A DNA stretch of 64,000 bases, from assembly GCA_036245805.1 (NCBI GenBank), contig BTRK01000002.1, forward strand, positions 20,887,067-20,951,066, written 5' to 3'. Of this stretch, positions 31,730-43,208 are shown in pieces. How positions within the stretch are numbered: the stretch's first letter is position 1; every line of letters starts with the position of its first letter. A program made the position numbers and the translations under genes. The DNA is from Pristionchus mayeri. Lineage: Eukaryota; Nematoda; Chromadorea; Rhabditida; Neodiplogasteridae. Below the pieces are notes generated by a model. That model made no database searches. It worked only from the letters and a program-made list of their open reading frames with translations, and had not been told where the DNA came from.

Positions 31730-32713
31730 TTAATCAGTGCCCTCTACGGGGACAGCTGAAGCGACGTGGAGGGGGAGGAATAGTTTGAACTCAGCAGGTA
31801 GTTCATCCTCAGAATACAATCGATCGGCGAAATAGACACGACGGAGACGGCAATTCGCGTGAATCTGACAAGAAATGGATAGTCGAATAAATAAATGGTA
31901 CTCCTCACTTGGATTCGAAGAGTTTCTACGTAATTTGACCCATATGCACGTCGACAGAAATCAGCCAGATTGAATTGAACCTGCACCAAGTTGGTAAGGG
32001 GAACAATCGAGATACCACGAGTAACATAGCTAAAAAACAATTAAAGTATCTCACTTGATTCCATCCCTCATCCAATCTCATTGGCATAGTGCATATGAAT
32101 GGTTTTACCCTTGTACTCGACTGGAAATTCGATGCGCGGAATCGACGTTTCTGGCCCTTGTCGTCCAGAATCTGACAAACTATATAAATATATACCCGAC
32201 ATAATTTAAAAGTACAAGGTTAAGCAGCCACGAACCTGAACTTCAAATGTGAAATACTTCTTCATGTTCTTGACAATCATTACGAAGAACGGTAACTTTA
32301 TACCCAGAGTCTTCTTCGGATCCAGAGGACAGGAAATGAAGGAAGTGCTAAAAAAATGACTAACATACAGTAATCATTTTCAAATAAAATACACTGCCAT
32401 TGTTCCTCCATGCCAACGACTTAATTAGAGTAAGTTATTAAATTGACCTGACGTTCGCTCCCATGATTTCTATAATGAGAGACTGAATGTCCTCATCAGA
32501 AATGCGTTTGATGTGTCCATTCTTTACCTGCAAGGTGGGGGGAAGGCTAATAATCTTGTATGATTTGAAGAGGATTGGAATGAATTTGCACACTTTAATA
32601 ACACATACCAAACTATTAAAAAGGAATACCTGTTTATCCCATAGTTGAAGAGGTTTGCTTCCAATGGAGTACAAAACCGAAAGTAGGCCACTTTGGAATG
32701 TATTGTGAAACAT
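31730..32713 (-). CDS. CFAP20: CFAP20 (BUG22/GTL3), axonemal inner-junction protein
   Basis: CFAP20 is a protein of about 190 residues at the junction of A and B tubules of axonemal doublets, with additional nuclear roles reported in some animals. Exons read [27 protein letters not shown] (start 32713), [84 protein letters not shown] and [17 protein letters not shown]. The stop is at 31730. The protein is almost collinear with the human one, which is expected since the family is extremely conserved. It shares a divergent promoter region with the complex I gene at 33311. Confidence 0.95.
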
Positions 32714-33310
32714 CTGGAATTTGTATGTAGAGGGGAACGATACCAGAGGTGAAATGCGCATCGCAAGACCAAAAACCAAGAGGAATCCTTTCGCTGGTTG
32801 CCATGGCAAACATGCGCCTGTCTAAGTAGAGGTGAGAGCGAAAGGGGTTAATCGAAGCGGATAGGATGTGACAATCAAATGACACAGGGAAGTACCAAAT
32901 CTAGAATACGCAGTGTTGAGAAACATGGATCAATTTATCGTAGATATGTAACTGATTAGTAAACGTATGTCAATTTAAGAATCTCAAAATGTGCATTTTA
33001 GAGTGAAAATGTCAAACCATATAATACACACTGAAACTCTTCATCGAAAAGCGCTTATATCGAACATAAAAATGATGAAATAAATAAGATAATTAATAAC
33101 AAACAATATATAAAAAATTAAATTTTAAAAATAGCGATCTTTTTCTAATTTTACCAGTGAAGAAACTGCAGCGCTCTACAGATTTTCGTTGGTTTGGTCT
33201 CTTCACTTCGCAATTAAATGCAGTTTTCACCTTTTTCTATTTGTTTTCTTTGCTAAAAAAGCGCATTTATTTCATCGTGGTAATATATACTTCATACCTC
33301 TACGCCAGGT
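32714..33310. promoter_or_regulatory. Divergent intergenic region between CFAP20 and NDUFB6
   Basis: About 600 bp of AT-rich sequence between two head-to-head genes, so it must hold both promoters. I see no X-box strong enough to call for the ciliary gene. Confidence 0.4.
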
Positions 33311-34721
33311 ATGGGTAACCAGTACAGCGCCCCAGAGAGGGTTGGGAATTCGCCATACACTCGCAGTGGACTGGCACCTCCTCCTATTGCCAAAAAGTGA
33401 GCTGTTTAACTTGATTCTGAAATGCATTTTGTCGACGTTTCAGGTCTGGCTCGGACAAGCCCTCTCATCGTATCAATGATCCGATGAGCCTCGAACTACA
33501 CATGGCCGACGAACGTGTGAGTTTGTTTGTCTTTTGAAATGTTCGTAATTTAGTCGTTTAAATGATACTATCATTATGATTATGATAGCATTGCTTCATT
33601 TGTTCTTAATAATAATCGTAAAAAATGTCACGCTCACTGATATAGTTAGATAATTATTGGAAGGTGGCAATATCGAGATATATCGTAGGTTCGTGCTGCT
33701 GGTCTCTCTCCGGCGGAGCGAGAATGGCGTGCCAAATGGGTGGCAGATCAGCATCTGCATCCCGACGAGCCCATTATGGTGGATGCAGTCCATCGACAGC
33801 TCAATCCCATTCGAGTAATCTATCGAGGCCCCTTCGATTGGCTGTACAAGCACCTCCTCAGACCCACTTTCGGTCAGCATCTTTTTTATCACTCGATTTT
33901 CTTCATCTTTTAATATTTAGATTTTCTATATAATATTAAGGATGGCTAAACTATTGCGGAATTGCTGGTCCGCAATGGTAGATCACGTATTTGCGGGTCC
34001 ACAATGCTCGAATAGCCATCTCTAATCGATCCTAAAGTTACCCAACAATTACGAAAACCCTGATCCCGTCGCGTACGAGAGAGTATGCAAAAGTGAGAGA
34101 GCGCGGGATTACGCTGATCATTTCCGGCTTTCCCTTGAGGCTATTACTGATTTTTTAGCAGTTCTGTATATTCATTCTATACTAATTCAACCATCTGCTA
34201 TTCGATCTAGGACAAAAAATAATGGGTCAATTTCGTCCTTGTTGGGTAACTTTAACCCCGATACCCGGTTCTCAACTCGATTGATGGTTGTTGTTGTAGA
34301 CCATGCACATGCTTACAGGAACGTATTACGGCACTGCGATCAGAGTCACTGTTCCTAAGGCTATCATGGCTTTTGTTGTCTTCCAGACTATGTACTACTA
34401 CTGGAAGTACGAAGCAAAGGTGAATCGATGTTAAATTTGCCTTTTTCTGTATATTTTTTTGGATTTATTTGTTTGTATTTATTACTTTTTTTTCTTTTGG
34501 AAGTGTCTTACGCGTGGAATATATTATGAATTGAGGACTGGGCTCACCTTCGTGGAATCGAGACGATGCCCCAGAAGGAAGTTCTGATTCGTCGCCATGA
34601 GATGGAACCAGCTCTTCTCGAATCGGGACTGGCGAATCCCGCCAAGCACGGATACTTCTCCCACACTTTCGACAAGAGAACAGCTATCCTCGATGTGGGA
34701 GAGACGAAGAGACCCTGGTAG
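33311..34721 (+). CDS. NDUFB6: NADH dehydrogenase (complex I) subunit NDUFB6/B17-like
   Basis: This is an accessory subunit of the mitochondrial complex I membrane arm. Exon 1 starts MGNQYSAPERVGNSPYTRS at 33311 and ends in AAA AA|GTGAGC. Exon 2 continues SGSDKPSHRINDP..MADER. Exon 3 holds LSPAERAWRAKWVADQ, which aligns with the R.RW.KDQ.L block of NDUFB6, and FDWLYKHLL. Exon 4 holds GTYYGTAIRVTVPK followed by a single membrane helix (MAFVVFQTMYYYWKYEAK). The last exon ends DVGETKRPW, stop at 34721. One helix flanked by basic segments and no presequence is the family pattern. The intron before exon 4 contains a MITE (34033-34254). Family call is from motif order and the YYxKY motif after the helix; moderately sure. 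Confidence 0.7.
34033..34254. mobile_element. MITE, copy 2 of the TTAAAGTTACC family
   Basis: The ends are TAAAGTTACCCAACAA and TTGTTGGGTAACTTTA, inverted copies. The interior block near 34165-34235 matches copy 1 at 7785-7865. It lies inside an intron of the NDUFB6-like gene. A small palindrome (TTGCGGA..TCCGCAA) lies just upstream near 33953-33974. Confidence 0.7.
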
Positions 34722-34949
34722 AGGAAGAGAGTAGATAAGTGTAGAGAACGGAGTGTTTGTAGTGTATCCTCCTTGTGTCCTCATCTCCGTTTATTTCTCT
34801 TTTGTTCGAAATATGTGTTATAAAGATATTGATGATGAAAATGAGTGCTTGTGGATTGAGAAATTATCTGTTGAATGTCCGTTTAATATCTTGGGGTTGA
34901 GAATTATACACAATGCACTTCATAAAATTTGAATTGAGATTGATCGGAG

Positions 34950-37900
34950 ATGGGAGAAAATCTGATGAGGATGTACCACAGGAAACAGGTATTTCTTGAC
35001 ATGTATATTATGCAATAGTGCAAAATACAGACTTGGTGTTTCCGTGAAGTTAAACGTTTATATTAATGTATGTTGCGAATAGTTGGATATGTGTGAATAT
35101 TCAGATTGTGGGTGGTGCACAGGAAGGAAGAGAACGAGAGAGTGCGCTGCAGAGAGGACTGGCTGAGATTATTAGAGATAGCGAGGTCAAGGGGAGGAGG
35201 AAGGATAAGGTATGCTACATTTTAGCGGTTATATTGTCTCCACTCATCAGAAAGAATGTCTAATGTTCGCAGGATGCAGAGAGTGTAGAGATGAAACTGC
35301 TCGCGGAGCAACTTTCACGACGACTCGAAACAAAGTTCGAAAGGTGAGACACGGCCTTCCAGGTTTCCACAATATTCCGTTCATTCCTTTGTCCTCCATT
35401 TTTTGAAAATAACTTTAAAATAGATTGTATAGATTGTCTTCATTTTTACACGAATTTTAGAAATCACGAAATAGAGATGGAACGGGAGAGGAATGAGACT
35501 GAACGAAGATTGAGGCAAATCGGAGATAGCTACGAGAGGGAAATACGGGCGAAGGAGAAACAGGTGAGTGATGCAATATGTTAGTTGATGTAGAGAAGAA
35601 GTTGAGCTGGAGAGAGAACGGGCATTGATGCTGGAGAGATTGGAAGAGAAGGAGAAGAAGATGATGAGAGAAATTGAACTCAAATTGGCGGTTAGTTTAT
35701 AGATTTGCAATTTTTTATATTGGGTCGTGGAAATTACAATTAAATGGAGTTTTTCAGGATCGGGAATCGCGATTGGAATTAGAGAGAAGGAGATTGGAGA
35801 GTCGACTGGATGATTTGATAAATGGGAAGGAGGAATTGGACAGAGCTAGGAAAGAATTGATGACTACCGTCGACAATGAGATGGAGAGGTCTCTTTTATT
35901 AGTCTATTTCTATATTCTTAAAAATATTTATAACTTAAAATACAAATCCTGACAAAACTCCATAAAATGGAAAGATGATGAATTTGATTGAAGACTTCGT
36001 CTGGAGAAGGAATCTGTGGTGGAGAGAGAGAAGAGACTGATGAGAGAGGAGAAGATGGGGAGTGTAGTGGAAGGAATAGAAGAGGAGAGACAGAGGAACC
36101 ACGGGAGAATCGCCCATCTTGAAGCTACTGTCAGTCACTCCCTTCTCTTGACCATTCGGATGGAATGGGGATGGGATAGAGTGAGAGATAGTTGCAGGTA
36201 TCACAACTCCGTGAGAGATTGCACAGAAGCGAAGAGGAAAGAAAGGATGCCATCTCAACTATCGTCAATTTTGAAGCTACCAAGGTATATTATTCATTAT
36301 TTATTCCGTTGGGATTGGGGTAGCAATAAATGTACATTACATGATACATATCTCTATGTCTCATATTTTTGCATACCATAATTTTCCTTCGTAGTGGTTC
36401 ACGCAAAATGATGATTATTACTCATCTTGGTGTGGATACTTCTTCTTCTACAAATGGAAAGTGGATGGGTAGGTAAGAGGAAGAAAGAGATGGTTGCAGG
36501 CCGAGTTATCGGTGGCGAAGAACAACTACTTGCGACAATTGGAGGAGAGTCGTAGATTAGGAGAGAGACTCAGAGAGAGGGACGACTATGAAGAAATGAA
36601 GATGGAGAACGAAAAACTTAAAATTGAGGTACTCTTCATCCATTTTCTTTGTCTCGATTTTTTCGCATTGGCTCGAATCGACGACCGTGCAGATTCCAAA
36701 AATGTGAAAATATTAATGAATTTAGAATTTCGAAAAAGTAAAAGTTATGGTCCCAAATATCAAGCAAACGCGGCATTAGCTTTTTACCTGAACGGATGAT
36801 TCGTGTTAAGGCGATAATTTTTCGTATAATATGTATACGGTTAGAGATAGTTTTTTTCTCTACAAATAATTTTCTATCGTCATAGTACATCCGTTTTTCC
36901 CTGTCCAAAGAATGATGAATTAGATAATTTATTAAGTTTCGTCTATCGTATTTTGCATTTATTGGATCAGGAATGACTGTCTAGAAAAAAATGAAAATGA
37001 AACTTAATTTACTCTCTCGTTTTTCGCTTTTAGGTCCATAGAAAAATAATTGTAGTGAAATCTGCTCACCTCGAAATCCATATTTTCGAAATCCATAGTA
37101 TTCGAGAACATGGGCGTTTTTTTGCAATTTGATATTAATTAATATTTCAACTGTGAATTTCACGAGAATTTTACATTTTCGGGATCTGCACGATGATACA
37201 ATTATTGTAGATGCGAAGTTGTCGTCGTGCGAGTCGATCGGAGGAGATGAGAGAAAGAGAGAGGAAGGAAACGATGGAGAAGATGGAGATTGAAGCAGCC
37301 AAGAACAAGGAAAGGGAACTGAAGATGATCATATCCATGATGGTGAGTGAATGAAGGAAGAAGGAGGGAAGAGGAGATTGAGAGTGAGAAGATGCGGGAG
37401 ATAACAACGGAGAGGGACTATCTGAGGAAGGAGTGCAGGGAGTTGAGAAGGGAGAGGATGGAGGAGAGGAGGAGGGAGAAGAAGGAGAAGACGAGGGAGA
37501 AGGAGGCCAACACAAGGTAACAGCCTATCCAACCAACTCATTGCCAACGGATTCCACTATTTACGTTTACAGATTTTACGGGATAAATCCCCAAAATTTA
37601 TTTTTAAAGTTTCCCAACACCCATGGAAATAATTTGAATTGGCGGGAGTGCCCTGATCAAGGCAAAAAGAGCGAGAGAGTGTGTAAAAAGGAGAGAGCGG
37701 GCGTGATCAGGCAACTCAGACTAATACTTTACGGCTCTACGCTGGTGTTAATATTGAATTTATATTATTTTCATTATTCCAGTTGAACTAAATAGAGACC
37801 GTTGTTAAATACATTGTTAAATAACATTGTTAAATAATATAGAAAGGCATTTTCAAGGGTGTTGGGTAACTTTAAGGAATTCTTTACAAATGCCTTCTGA

Positions 37901-39319
37901 GCTCCTCTCCTTTAAAAAAAAGTATTAAAGAAATCAATTCCGAAAATTTAAATTTCGGTGAAAAATGAATTTTTTTAAAGATTTCTGTATGTGGTTTCGC
38001 TATTTGAAATACCAAAATATGGTGATAGAGCTTCCCTTATTTAGATCTTTTGCATTCCAAAAATTGAGTACTGCGTATCCTCGCTATGAAAACTCGTTTT
38101 TACGTTATTAAGGATCCGAAAAATAACAAATTTTCCAGCCTACCCTGATAACGTGCACTTATTTCCCTTCTTCGTCAGTGATTATCTGCAATATTCCTTC
38201 TGCAGACACTTCTCTTCTTTATCCGATGGGGAAGACGAGAGTGTGATTACTTCGCTCTCTTCTTTCGATGAAGATATCACTAACATCAAGAAGAGAATCA
38301 ACAAGATCGATACTATGTCACACGTCAGTTTATTCCATTTATTGTTGTCTGTGTTGTCTGTCTATTGAGAAATACTTTTTATATCCATATCAAACAATTT
38401 TATTTAAAAATAATAAGGAAGTGAATGGAATATTTAGGCTCTCGAGGAGACTCTTCGTGCCGTTTGCATCCTTCCCCCACCAGAGAGAATGGAGAGGGAG
38501 AGAGACGGAGGAAGAAGTGGACAGTACGAAGAGGTTGCCTCTCCCATCCAATACTCGGGTAGGGAAGGGGAGGGAGAGAGGAGATGGAGGGAATCCCCCT
38601 CTCTTCCCATCCATCGTCGTCTATCGGAGGAGGAGGTGATGGAGAGGAGGCATGTGCACGTAGAGGTTAGTCACTCCATCTGCACGTATGGTTGAAAATG
38701 TTTGACATCATCTTCATACACAAATGTCTTCTGATCTCTTCCACAGTCAAAATACGATAGATCTATCCCAGGATTCTTCTACTCGAGTATCTCCTCCCGT
38801 AGAAATAAAGAGAGATTCCATGAAAGTTGGAATAGAAGATGAGCTTGTTAGTGGTCTTATAAATTTGCAAAAATGGATGCGTTTCTTGTTATTGTATATA
38901 TCAAAATATTTATTTGTATTACAGACACGCAATGAAGATAACGAGAACAAAGACAATTTGAATAGAAAAGAAGAATTGGGAGACAAGATGAATATGGAAG
39001 GAATCGATCCTCTTATGGCTCATTATATGAAACTAGTGATGGAGGGTAGGAAGAAGGAGAAGGATGAGGAGAATGAGGTTAGTTGAAGGATGAATGAGTG
39101 CAATGGTGAATAGATATGTATCTAGATCTTTGTGTATCGTGCACAGTATTAAGGGAATGGTGGCATATCGTACGAGGGAATATTGATTAATTGTAAAGGC
39201 GGCCTTTGAAGGTGCCCCTTCGATCGGAATTCGGCCAGAAGGAAGAGGAAGAGGAGATTGAGATATTGAAGTTTGACCCTGTGGAGACGGGAGGGGATGA
39301 AGATGGTTTCGAATGGTAG
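34950..39319 (+). CDS. Long coiled-coil protein, possibly OFD1-like
   Basis: Exon 1 reads MGENLMRMYHRKQ (start 34950, donor CAG|GTATTT). At least eight exons of heptad-like, Glu/Arg/Lys/Leu-rich sequence follow (LAEQLSRRLETKFER, LESRLDDLINGKEELDRARKEL, YLRQLEESRRLGERLRERDD). A disordered acidic region comes next, then IDPLMAHYMKLVMEG, and an acidic C-terminus ending DEDGFEW, stop at 39319. This is a strong coiled-coil scaffold; by composition it could be centrosomal, ciliary or Golgi. The tail resembles what I remember of the OFD1 C-terminus (a YMK motif and a final acidic-Trp), but no N-terminal LisH motif is visible, so the assignment is weak. The ATG is only about 230 bp after the NDUFB6 stop, suggesting an operon. 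Confidence 0.6.
37604..37875. mobile_element. MITE, copy 3 of the TTAAAGTTACC family
   Basis: It begins TTAAAGTTTCCCAACACCC and ends GGGTGTTGGGTAACTTTAA, which are inverted copies. The interior contains subterminal inverted pieces around CCCTGATCA and TGATCAGG. It lies in an intron of the coiled-coil gene. The interior differs from copies 1 and 2, so it may be a subfamily or a composite. Confidence 0.65.
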
Positions 39320-39886
39320 ATATGTCCATTGTCTCTAGATGATAGAGCATCAAGACTAGCTCGCTTCTTAGTATGCATAATTGTAATGTTGCGATTTGTG
39401 TGCATGATAGTACGTGCTCTTTTAAATTAGAAAGAGCAGATATTGCTCAATTTATGATATCTTAAAAAATAGCGATAATTTATAATTCCTCTCTGTGATC
39501 TCCAGTGTTTTCATGTTTATGATCTCGTTTACTCTCTAGTCATTAACCACTCACTCGATCTCAATTAGTTGACTGATAAATATAAACTTCCATGGACTCA
39601 TTCTTCTCTTTCCTTTCCCACAATCTGCGGTTGCTCATCCCCTCATCTACCTATCTCTCTTTCTCTCTCTCCTTCCTCTTGGATGGGAGTCTCCCTGCCC
39701 CCTCCATCCTCATTTCCTCATTCGATCGATGACTGATGTTTTCATTTTTACTATATTTTTTCGAATTTGTACGTCGACATCTTTCTCAATTCTCGATACC
39801 TCATTCCATGCCGTGAATTGCAGTGGCGGTATCCCTCCTCGAGTGAGGAGTGGGCGGAGTCTCCCCTCTCCGATGCGCCTTCCACC

Positions 39887-42800
39887 ATGGCCAGATTCCA
39901 TTCCTTCACCATCATGAGGGTAGTAGCCTATCTCATTCTACTCTTCCTCTCCCTACATCTTCTACTCAGCTGTCAGTTTATCTCTCCTCTTCCCTGAAAC
40001 AGTTAGAATTGCACGGTTGTGGCTATATAATTTTGGGCGTTTTCAGCTGAACATTGGAGTTCTTTCTCTTGATCTCTAAATGCATAGGGGAATGAACGTT
40101 CGTGCAATGAGGGGGGGGGGGTCTCAATGATGTTCCACTTTGAAGAGCCTTACTTTCCCTCGAGTGAAGAGGTAACTGCTGTTGGTAAGAAGGGGTGGGA
40201 GAAGCATGGGAATCCCCCTAGAGAGGTGTCTAATGGCAGGGTAGACACGTATCTGTGGGGGATAATCTATGTGTGCCATCGAAGGGAAGACACCATTCCA
40301 TTGAAGGAGACACGGGGAGGAATAGACAGAGAGATAGAGAGAGAGAGAGTGATTGCAGATGTCGTCAATCGTGATGGGAATGCGATGGAGGAATCTTCTC
40401 TCGATGAATCCCTCCTCTCTCCCCTTGCCTCTGAATTGTGCCAATATCTCGAATTGAAGGATGCGGTGAGACTCACGCTTAGTCGTACTTTATAATGCTC
40501 TGATTTATTCGATCTGAGCGATATATTGTTCACTTTTATCTCAATATTTCCTGTTTCGCTCGAAAAGGTTGAATGGAGATAGGGATCTAAGTATCTCTTA
40601 CAGGGCGTGGAAGGGGAAATTGACGGGGAGGAGTACAAACTGAAGGGAGTCACTGTGCTGTTCAGACACGGAGAAAGGTGAGAGAGGGAGAGATGGAGGG
40701 AGAAGGAAGATGAGCGAGAGAAGGAAAAAGCAGTCTCGAGTGATCGAGAAATGTGAGATTGAAGACAGAGTTCTACTGAGGGAAAGTACTCATGTTTCAC
40801 TTCACGTTTCTCGAATACCTTGCCTTCTCAGATGGATGACTGGAATGGGAATGGGGGGGGGGGGGGGGGGCAAAGAATGCTAACTTGAATGTGTGGTGTC
40901 TATTGAGATCTCCGATCGTGAAGGATCATCTGAGCAATCACAAGGACTGCGAACCTTCCCGAGACTCCGATAGAAGACATTTCAAAGAGTTTGAGGCGAT
41001 ACTCGATTCGAAGGAGTTCAGGAAATTCATCAAAGTGGATAAAAAGTTCAAAGATGTGCCTTTCTATCCTCCCAGGTCAGTGCACCCATCAATGGTGGGA
41101 ATAGGTTGTTCCTTTGAGATCCGAGTGTTCCCCTGGTAACATGACGGCGGAGGGATCTCTCCAACTCTCGAGACTGGGCAATCATCTGAGGAGAGTCTAT
41201 GAGAGTACCAATCTATTCAAGAATCCCCTCGACGTCAAAGTGACTGTCTCTCCATTCAGGTACACCTTCATCCTCAGTGCTCTATTCGTATGGTGTGGGG
41301 GGGGGGGGGGGTTAGGGAGGTGACAGGTTAGTATTGATTGCAGACGTACGTTCCAGTCAGCAGTGGCCTTCCTCTCCTCCTTCGTCTTCCCCTTGAAGGA
41401 ACTCGTCGATGAGGTCACTCCATCCCATCCCCTCTCTCATTCGTACTCTCCTCAGGTCTTCATCAGATACTCCAACGAGACTTTCCACTGCACTGACTCC
41501 TTCTGCGTGTGTCCAGCTGCATTCAAGTGGAGATCAGTCTACGAGAAGGTCAGCAGTCCAATGGGATAGTCTCTCTTGCCTGAGGAGATATTGGTGACAT
41601 AAAGTTATCATGTATTACAAATACAACGATGACTGGTAGACATTACTTTTTTTAAAATTCAAGTGTAAAAAGTGAGAATGAAAGGTTTACGGTCCATTAT
41701 CACTATGAGCAAATACTGCAACACGAATGAGAAAAAATAGGGTACTATTGCTCGTATGGAATGACTTAACTTTGAGGAACACTACGAGTATTTCCTGGGT
41801 GATTCCACTGGATTCCGTGAGAAGACACAACGTCTCTTCGGGGGAATCGAAGCAACGAAGGAATCGAAGGATCCATTCCAGATGATGGATGTCATCCTGG
41901 GCAGGTGAGAACATCAAGGAGAGGAGGGGGAGAGTCATTCTTCTTTTGTTTACCCACTTATTTCTGATGTACTCGAGTCTGTTTTGAGTGCTCCCTACTC
42001 TAGTCATTCATTCATTGTGAGTGTATTATTTAGATACCTCTGTCGTCGCCATCCCCCTTCCTTGCTCCAAAGAGGGAGAATGCGTCTCATTCGATCTACT
42101 GAAGGAGGTAATTCCCTCTCTATTCTTTCCCTCTTTATTCTTTCCTTCAGATGATGGAGTTCACTTCGAAACGAGGACTCGAGATGTTCAATGCAGGCAA
42201 TCAATTCATTTCCGTTCGCTTCACACTTCGGAGGCTCAGGCCATTCTGGGATATGTCGCCATGATGGGAGAAGAGTTGATGATGTCCCCGCACATTCACA
42301 GAGTGAAGGTAGAGGAGGAGGGGGGGGAGGGAGATGAGTGGATGACTGGAGGTGTTCTCTGGCCACGACACGACGGTGGGTCCTGTACTGCGTACTCTTC
42401 GTCTTCCCTTCGTTGACTTCCCTCGGTATGCATCCCACGTCGTCTTCGAGATCTACCACGATGGAGAAGGGACGGACTTCCTTCGACTCATCTACAATGG
42501 AGTCGATCGAACTGCTGATTGCCATTCTGTGGAGGAAAGAGTGAGTGCCGGGGGGGGGGGGGGGGGGTGCTCGAAGTGCATCGCAGATTACGGTAGAGCT
42601 GGCAACATAGGTTCATTCAATTCCTCACTTGCATTGGTTATGCTGGTCTTCTCTCTGCAGATATGTGTCCGATGTCCGTCCTACACTCGTTTCTCGCGAT
42701 CTGGAATATTCGCAGCACTCGGATTCTTGAACGTAACTCAGTTGTGTGATCCCTCCCTCACACCCCAACCACATAATGCATACGTGTAATCCCCATCCCG

Positions 42801-43157
42801 GTTGTCAAATAGCAAGATTATCGATTAATGAGTGCATAGATTACGATTGATCATAATCACTTCATGTCAACGAGTAAATCTAGCGATTCCATTTCCCGTG
42901 ACTTCAATTGATAATGGCTATTAGCTGAATTTCCTTCTAAACACAACATCAGGTCGCAGACCTTTCGATATCTGAGAAGTGAGAAAAATTGGGATGTGCA
43001 TTCACTCTATTGGCCCTGCAACAGGGATGGAATGAACGAAGAGGTGAAAGTAAGCAGTGGAGTGAGATATGAAATGGACTCCGAAGACCACGGTAACCAT
43101 TCTTTCTGTGTTATCAATCGGTTATACCACATTATACCACGGTCAAATGTGGTTTAA
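39887..43157 (+). CDS. PXYLP1: 2-phosphoxylose phosphatase 1-like histidine phosphatase
   Basis: PXYLP1 removes the 2-phosphate from xylose in the glycosaminoglycan linker in the Golgi, permitting chain growth. The N-terminus is a signal-anchor (MRVVAYLILLFLSLHLLLS), as expected for a type II Golgi enzyme. The catalytic VLFRHGER is at about 40655, and the second catalytic block GHDTTVGPVLRTL at about 42365 (HD of the family). Cys-rich blocks match PXYLP1 specifically: RYSNETFHCTDSFCVCP, LIYNGVDRTADC and CPMSVLHS. The final exon reads SQTFRYLRSEKNW..LYWPCNRDG after a donor at about 42690, aligning with the human C-terminus. The 3' end is uncertain; the open frame runs to 43157. An 11-G run at about 40111 lies in the second coding exon, where its frame continues correctly, but the join to the signal-anchor exon is not resolved. 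Confidence 0.8.
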
Positions 43158-43208
43158 ATGATTGATGTATGATATAGAAAAGATCCAGAGTTTCCGCGGC
43201 TCACATCG

